This document shows, piece after piece, positions 7,194 to 11,956 of a stretch of 11,956 nt of DNA; the stretch's first letter is position 1, and each line of letters begins with the position of its first letter. Location of the stretch: NCBI GenBank assembly GCA_016721435.1, contig JADKIC010000036.1, positions 1-11,956 of the forward strand. Reading direction: 5' to 3'. The DNA is from Bacteroidota bacterium. GTDB taxonomy: Bacteria; Bacteroidota; Bacteroidia; AKYH767-A; OLB10. The notes below the pieces were generated by a model. It was not told the DNA's origin. It searched no databases and saw nothing but the letters and a program-made list of their open reading frames with translations. The position numbers were made by a program, and so were the translations under genes.

Positions 7194-7990
7194 ATGACAT
7201 TTAACGCTAACATCAAACTTCTTCGCCAGCGCCGCAAGCTGACGCAAGACCACGTTGCCGGTGAACTCGGCATCAGTCGCTCCACCCTCAACAGCTACGA
7301 GAACGGCAGCGTCCAGAACCCTACACTCGAGATGCTCATGTCTTTCTCAAAGTATTTCCGCGTCAGCATCGACACCCTCGTCAAACTCGACCTCACCAAG
7401 CTGAGCGAATTTCAACTCTCAGAACTTGAGCGAGGCCACGATGTGTACGTCACCGGTGCCCGCCTGCGCGTCATCGCCACTACCGTCGACAGCAACAACA
7501 AGGAGAATATCGAAGTCGTTCCCATCAAAGCAAAAGCCGGATATAAAAATGGTTTTGCCGATCCCGAGTTCATCAAGAAACTACCCACCTTCCAATTGCC
7601 CATCCTCTTCGGCGACCGCAAATACCGCATGTTCCAGATTTCCGGCGACTCCATGATGCCCATTCCCGACAAGAGCTGGGTCATCGGGAATACGTCGAAA
7701 AATTTTACGACATCAAAGACGGTAACGCGTATGTGTTATTAACGCAGGAAGATGGTGTCGTCTTTAAAGTGGCGTATAACCAGATTCGGAAGAAGAAGAA
7801 TTTACTTTTAAAATCACTCAATCCCAATTACGATCCCTACGAGGTACCGGCCACGGATATCCGCGAAGTATGGAGCTTCTGCAATTACATCAGCGCCGAA
7901 CTCCCCGAAGAATACTGGGCCAAGGACCGTGTGCTGAAACGCATCGAAAAAATGGAAGCAGAGATGAAGGATTTGAAAGGGACACTTTAA
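7194..7990 (+). pseudogene. XRE-S24 (LexA/CI-like) repressor gene, single-base frameshift
   Basis: Residues about 6-62 are an XRE helix-turn-helix (RRKLTQDHVAGELGISRSTL...SYENG). A linker leads to a peptidase S24 domain with a possible Ala-Gly self-cleavage site (AKAGY, A115-G116) and the catalytic serine in GDSMMP (S153). The frame breaks after VIG at the GGG of 7686-7688 and stops at 7740-7742. One extra base would restore EYVEKFYDIKDGNAYVLLTQ and then VVFKVAYNQ, whose lysine fits the Ser-Lys dyad, giving 265 aa ending at 7990. As read, the product keeps DNA binding and the serine but loses the lysine, so it could not self-cleave. Its place near dinB suggests a damage-response repressor, which is inference. 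It could equally be a prophage-type regulator. The break at a short G run makes a consensus error quite possible. Confidence 0.88.
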
Positions 7991-8019
7991 GAAAGAGAAG
8001 GAATTTCTCTCTACATTTC

Positions 8020-9283
8020 TTAATGATGAACTCTGGAGAATTTTATGCCTTTATCTAGAGGTCGATTATTCATTTTCACCAGATAGATTCCTCACTAAAG
8101 GAAGCGATGTTTATAGCAACGGAAGAAGTTGTTCCGGAAATCAATTCCATGTGAATGGTCCTGCCGGATACATCCAGTATCGTGATCAAATCCCCTCCAT
8201 GCATATCTGCAGTAATATTCAGCCGATCATTTGCAGGATTGGGATAAAGCCTGATCATTGGTACATCGGAAGTTTCTTCAGCCCCTGTGGGAACAATTAT
8301 TCTTCGTAAAACAGTTCCATATTCACCAACGGCTACTGCATAATTGCTGCCGTAAAATACATCGGAGAGGTTATTAGTAGTACCGGAATTTTCGATATTC
8401 CAGGTAAAACCGCCGTCATCGGTTGAAGCAACGGAACCTCCGCCTCCCACACAAATACATTCGAGCGTATTGCGGCAATGAATCTTCGCCCAGCCATTCC
8501 CGGCAGGGTCTATGGAATTGGGAAGTTGCGTCCAGGTGAGTCCGCCATCCGTCGTTTTGATCACAGCAAGGGGACTGGATACGGCAACAAATTCAGCAGT
8601 GGCATAACCGGTATCAGGGTCGAGAAAACAAACGGACCGTACTGCGTAATCATTCGTCTGATCAGACCAGCCACCCAATTGTTGTGTGGTTTTGAAAGTT
8701 TTGGACCATAGAGTCCACCGGAATAGGCGATCGAATCCGTTACATATTGCAGGTCAAACATGGCGGAAGGAGATCCTCCTATCAAAGCGGAATCGAAACT
8801 ATTGCCATTGTTGGTGGTACGCCAGATTATATTCCCGGGACCACCGCTGCTCCCGATAAAACCCAGGCTGTCATTTACGAAATCCATCGGCCCCTCCGGA
8901 CTATTCACATTCATGTTCAGCCAGGTTTGTCCGCCATTAATACTGCGGCGTAGCACGGAATAGCTACCGTTATTTCCGTTCACGTACACTGTATTTTGAG
9001 AAGGCGCATCAATATGAAACAGGTTATGAGAAGTGTAATTCACGAAACTCCAGATAACGCCTCTGTTTTGTGTGCGGTACACTTTTCCCTGCGGATTGAA
9101 ATCGGCGGTATCACAAACAAAGTATCCGACACTATCATTCGGGAAACTCAGTTCATGAATCGTAAATTGTGTGCCGGTGGGGATGTTCATCCAGGTGGCC
9201 TGAGCGGATAAATAAACAGGTGAAATGGTTATCACTGTAAATAGTATACAGGATAACAAATAACTTCGTAAGGAATAATTCAT
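8020..9283 (-). pseudogene. T9SS-secreted BNR/Ycf48-like beta-propeller protein, two frameshifts
   Basis: The ATG at 9283 begins a clean signal peptide (SYLLSCILFTVITISPVYLS, then AQA). This start is better than the in-frame ATG 13 codons upstream. BNR-type blades follow: VYRTQNRGVIW, RRSINGGQTWLNM, WRTTNNGNSF, KTTDGGLTWTQL and STDDGGFTWN. This is the pattern of secreted photosystem-assembly-like or sialidase-like propellers, with no catalytic residues identifiable. The first frame breaks at the T run 8699-8702; one more base gives KTFKTTQQLGGWSDQ and continues in the second frame. The T9SS tail (RLYPNPANDRLNITADM) breaks again at about 8090-8093. One more base gives GIYLVKMNN and a stop at 8020-8022. 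The corrected protein would be about 420 aa. It converges on the repressor gene with a 29-base gap. Confidence 0.85.
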
Positions 9284-9449
9284 ACTCTTGTTTTGGAATC
9301 GTAGACTGTAAGTACATATCATTCTCCAAAATATTCTGATCCCTTTTTACATTAATATGATTATCTATTCATGATTTTCCTGAGGTCAGGAACCAATGAT
9401 TAAGTATTAATGAAATAATTAAAAGATGTTAGCCTTTGTGGATTTGCAA

Positions 9450-11484
9450 TTAGTTTTGAATAAGGAGACTGGCTGTATACCTTGGATAGCATTGGTTTTT
9501 AAATGTGACGGAGTAGACGCCTGTTGATAGATGGGTCAAATCAACAAACTGTCCGGAACGAATGAATGGTTGATGATAAACTACTTTCCTTCAATGTTGT
9601 AAACATTTTAAAATACCGCTGATAGTAATATCTTCCGCAAATCGAAATACAAAGTGTCCTTTGCTTGGGTTTGGACTTGCATTAATTGGATAGAACATCG
9701 TTTCCGGTTGAAATACAGATTGTACAAAATCAATTGTGTCGCTGGTGGTATTGGTCATCACCGGAGGATTCCAGTCGAAAATAATTCCTGCTTTGTTGTT
9801 AATGACAGTCATCGGCGACAGACTGCTTTTCGATGGAACACGATACGTCACAATCCATTGCTGCCTTCATAGTCACTGCCACTGTCAGGTAATTGAATAT
9901 TGTAATAAGTAAATGTGGCGATGCCATTGCCGCTCATGTTAAAAGTTCAGAGGTAGGAAAGAACCGAGTATCTCAAAACTCAAGAGATCAGATTTTGATC
10001 AGGCGTGTCCTTGATGGTGACATTATAGGCTGTTGCATTTCCGGGTATTCTGAAAGCGGATGGTATAAGTGATGTCATCTCCTGCCTGTATTCTGCCAGA
10101 GGGCATGGCGATTTTATCATTTGGATCCCATGCAAGAGTAATCAGTTGATGAAGATTGATACTATTGTTAGAGGGAATGGTGTCATTCAGAGGACCGATG
10201 CTTAAGGTTGAATTCATGTAATTCCCCAGGACACCTGAAGAATCGGGCATCAGCATCAGTCGTTGTTGCGCTTTGTCCGGGAGCGAGTGGAGGATAGACC
10301 TAGGTAATTGTTTGCCCGGTTACAGAGAGTGGCGCCGGATTAGAACTGATGAAACTGTACGGCGAATCCATTACAAAAACAATGGTATCACTTTCTACAG
10401 AAGTGCCGTTGTTGTAATAACTGATGGCATCGGTTCAGGCTGTGCAGGCCTTACTCCCAGGAGGGGCAATGAATACCGACTTCATGAATACCGGGAATCA
10501 GTTGAAATCCGAAATCATTTCCGGAGCAGGACTGACCAGAGGGTTGATACTGATAGAAAGTGGTGTGGTGTTATTCCACAGGTGATGGGCGCCGTATTTA
10601 ATGTATAGGTGAGGGTAGAATCAACGAAGAAAAGTATAATCCCCATTTCCGTCAGATGATAGATAGTAATTACCGGGGTTGATGTTTACGAGGTGATTGG
10701 CGATGGGTTGTTCTGCGGTACCTTTAGTACCAATTTCATCCGCATCGTTAAACACGTTTCCGGTGATGTGAAAATTTTACACCAGGTGTGTTTCCGCAAG
10801 CACCAAAGTGAAACGCGAATCCCGAGGCATGGAGCAGCTGGTGCTGATGGGGATGTAGTAGTAATCGTTGGAAAAGGTAGGTATCGGCCCATTGCGAGTC
10901 GTATCTCCCAGAACAAGAAGTCGGCAGCTGAAGTCCCTCTAATCCAATCTGTGTTTGAAGGCTATTGGTAGTATAGGTATTTGCACCATAAACAAAACTG
11001 ATGCAATTGGATGTTTCATACAAACAATCTGGAAGTTAAGATCACCGGTCATCCCTCCGAAATAGGAGTAGTGCAGCCACTGTATTATGCAAACCCTGTC
11101 GGGAGCAGTTCCGATGGTAGTATATTGAAGGCTCGCATTAGAATTGGAATGCTTCAGATCAGCACCCAAAGCTGCAATTCTGTTATTAGAGGTTCCTCCG
11201 AGAATATTTATAAAGAGATTAGTAGGAAAAGAATCCAGCTGAATGTAGCCATTGCAGCTTACAATCGTGTAGAATGTATGCTGCGGCAAAAGTCGAAATT
11301 AAAGCCAATTGGGATGTTGCTATAGGCTATATCACCGCATTGGGGCCGTCTATCGTAATGCCGGTAATAAGGGCAAAAGTATCGAGCGCGGCAGTAAAAG
11401 GGACCGTGGACACCTGTGCGTTCAGCGTATTGCTTACACAAATAAACAGGAAAAAGGACAGGATAATTAACTGTAATTTTTCAT
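9450..11484 (-). pseudogene. T9SS-secreted DUF7619-type protein, multiply frameshifted
   Basis: Pieces in all three minus frames join into one secreted protein of about 680 codons. The ATG at 11484 plus one restored T gives a signal peptide (LIILSFFLFICVSNTLNAQ). Next come segments including IPIGFNFDF, GYIQLDSFPTNLFINILGGT, ITGNVFNDADEIGTKG, a DUF7619-like region (WDPNDKIAMPSG, TIRFQNTGNATAYNV, IFDWNPPVMTNT) and a T9SS tail (INASPNPSKGHFVFRF, then VVYHQPFIRSGQFVDLTHLS, TGVYSVTFKNQ). The stop is at 9450-9452, well beyond the last long open frame. I count at least nine frame changes, for example near 11465, 11335, 11290, 11025, 10630, 10045, 9850 and 9580. The ones I could resolve are explained by one missing base. 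An in-frame TAA also appears at 10777-10779. Gene decay or poor consensus is possible. Bases 9284-9449 upstream of the propeller gene hold nothing I recognise. Confidence 0.82.
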
Positions 11485-11503
11485 GAGTAGGTTTTAGGCA
11501 GAA

Positions 11504-11533
11504 CGAAGATAATGATTTACTTCAATTCACAAA
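11504..11533 (-). promoter_or_regulatory. Possible promoter of the broken DUF7619-type gene
   Basis: On the minus strand, TTTG (11533-11530) and TATCTTCG (11511-11504) are 18 bp apart. The -7 box has one mismatch to TAnnTTTG, and the spacing is one base short of the usual range. The ATG at 11484 follows after 19 bases. This is a plausible but weak match. Confidence 0.33.
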
Positions 11534-11536
11534 AAG

Positions 11537-11614
11537 CCCCGAAGAATACTGGGCCAGGGACCGTGTGCTCAAACGCGTTGAAAATGAAAGCAGAGATGAA
11601 AGATTTGAAGGGGA
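11537..11614 (+). pseudogene. Relic of the 3' end of an XRE-S24 repressor gene
   Basis: These 78 bases align with 7903-7982, the C-terminal tail of the repressor gene, with about seven mismatches and a 2-base gap. The translation reads PEEYWARDRVLKRVEN against PEEYWAKDRVLKRIEK before the gap shifts the frame. No helix-turn-helix or protease part is present upstream. It is a fragment left by duplication, or by loss of a second repressor gene. The open frame starting at 11565 is an accident of this relic. Bases 11618-11692 hold nothing recognisable. Confidence 0.75.
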
Positions 11615-11726
11615 AGTTGCAATTTCCCTTTACCATTTTCCTCCAATTATTCGGCAAGTTGAATTTATTCTAGTAAATTTTTCGCAGAGCGACATGATTG
11701 AATTACGATTAGCCGCATGGGGGCAA

Positions 11727-11956
11727 CATGATTATAGCTCAGTCGTGGCAATGATTATAGCCGCATCGTGGACATGATTATAGCCACAGCGTGGCAACAT
11801 GATTATAGCCGCATCGTGGCGACATGATTATAGCCGCATCGTGGCGACATGATTATATGCCACATCGTGGCGACATGATTATAGCCGCATCGTGGCGACA
11901 TGATTATAGCCGCAGCGTGGCGACATGATTATAGCCACATCGTGGCAACATGATTA
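11727..11956. repeat. 25-bp hairpin tandem repeat array, runs off the window
   Basis: Nine units plus the start of a tenth are visible: 11727-11750, 11751-11772, 11773-11797, 11798-11822, 11823-11847, 11848-11873, 11874-11898, 11899-11923, 11924-11948, then 11949-11956. The consensus is CATGATTATAGCC(G/A)CA(T/G)CGTGGCGA. A degenerate CATGATT copy precedes the array at 11693. Each typical unit contains GCCRC-AKC-GTGGC, a 5-bp stem with a 3-base loop. The unit length is not a multiple of three and there are no spacers, so it is neither coding nor CRISPR. Confidence 0.92.

Noticed and set aside
7994..8010. Terminator hairpin after the repressor gene (AGAGAA-GGAAT-TTCTCT)
   Set aside because: The stem is short and weak, with only two G-C pairs and no U-tract, so I do not call it.
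10273..11325. Plus-strand open frames across 10273-11325
   Set aside because: They are antisense to a reconstructable secreted protein, and their translations have no domain-like features.
11565..11777. 70-aa open frame as a gene
   Set aside because: It starts inside the repressor relic and ends in the 25-bp array, with no independent support.
11727..11956. Possible CRISPR array
   Set aside because: Units follow each other directly with no unique spacers, the repeat is 22-26 bp, and no cas genes are present. It is a tandem repeat.

Overview
The window looks like chromosomal DNA of a Bacteroidota bacterium, probably Chitinophagales/Sphingobacteriales-like. Four lines of sequence evidence support this. 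Three genes encode secreted proteins ending in type IX secretion (T9SS) C-terminal sorting domains with the YPNP/SPNP-type motif, and a fourth ends in an identical domain. At least two promoters match the Bacteroidota pattern TTTG-N20-TAnnTTTG. Shine-Dalgarno sites are not evident. The intergenic DNA is AT-rich and full of short hairpin repeats. The species cannot be named from sequence alone.

Layout. (1) 3-4269, plus strand: two tandem paralogous genes for large secreted repeat proteins. The first is cut by the window edge and carries a frameshift. The second is intact (889 aa: signal peptide, seven ~60-aa repeats, SdrD-B-like domain, a DUF7619-like region, T9SS tail). The last ~260 bp of both genes are identical. 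(2) 4311-4519: array of ~37-bp repeats with an internal hairpin. (3) 4552-5141: a type II toxin-antitoxin operon with a good promoter. (4) 5142-5372: repeat-rich convergent intergenic region. (5) 5373-6566, minus strand: an intact Y-family DNA polymerase (dinB). (6) 6611-7128, plus strand: a GxxExxY-family gene with its own promoter. (7) 7194-7990, plus strand: an XRE/S24 (LexA/CI-like) repressor gene broken by one missing base. (8) 8020-9283 and 9450-11484, minus strand: two more T9SS-secreted protein genes, the first with two frameshifts, the second with many. (9) 11537-11614: a short relic of the 3' end of a repressor gene like that in (7). (10) 11727 to the window end: a 25-bp tandem repeat array whose unit can fold as a hairpin.

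How the parts may work together. The secreted proteins would be exported by Sec and attached to the surface or released by T9SS machinery encoded elsewhere. dinB near a LexA-like repressor resembles a damage-response locus, with the GxxExxY gene lying between them. The toxin-antitoxin pair is a self-contained module between repeat blocks. The most notable overall feature is the contrast in integrity. dinB, the TA pair, GxxExxY and the 889-aa gene are clean, while the right half needs a dozen or so single-base corrections. These are mostly missing bases, several in short homopolymer runs, so low consensus accuracy and genuine gene decay are both possible. I do not see a convincing new defence or mobile system here.
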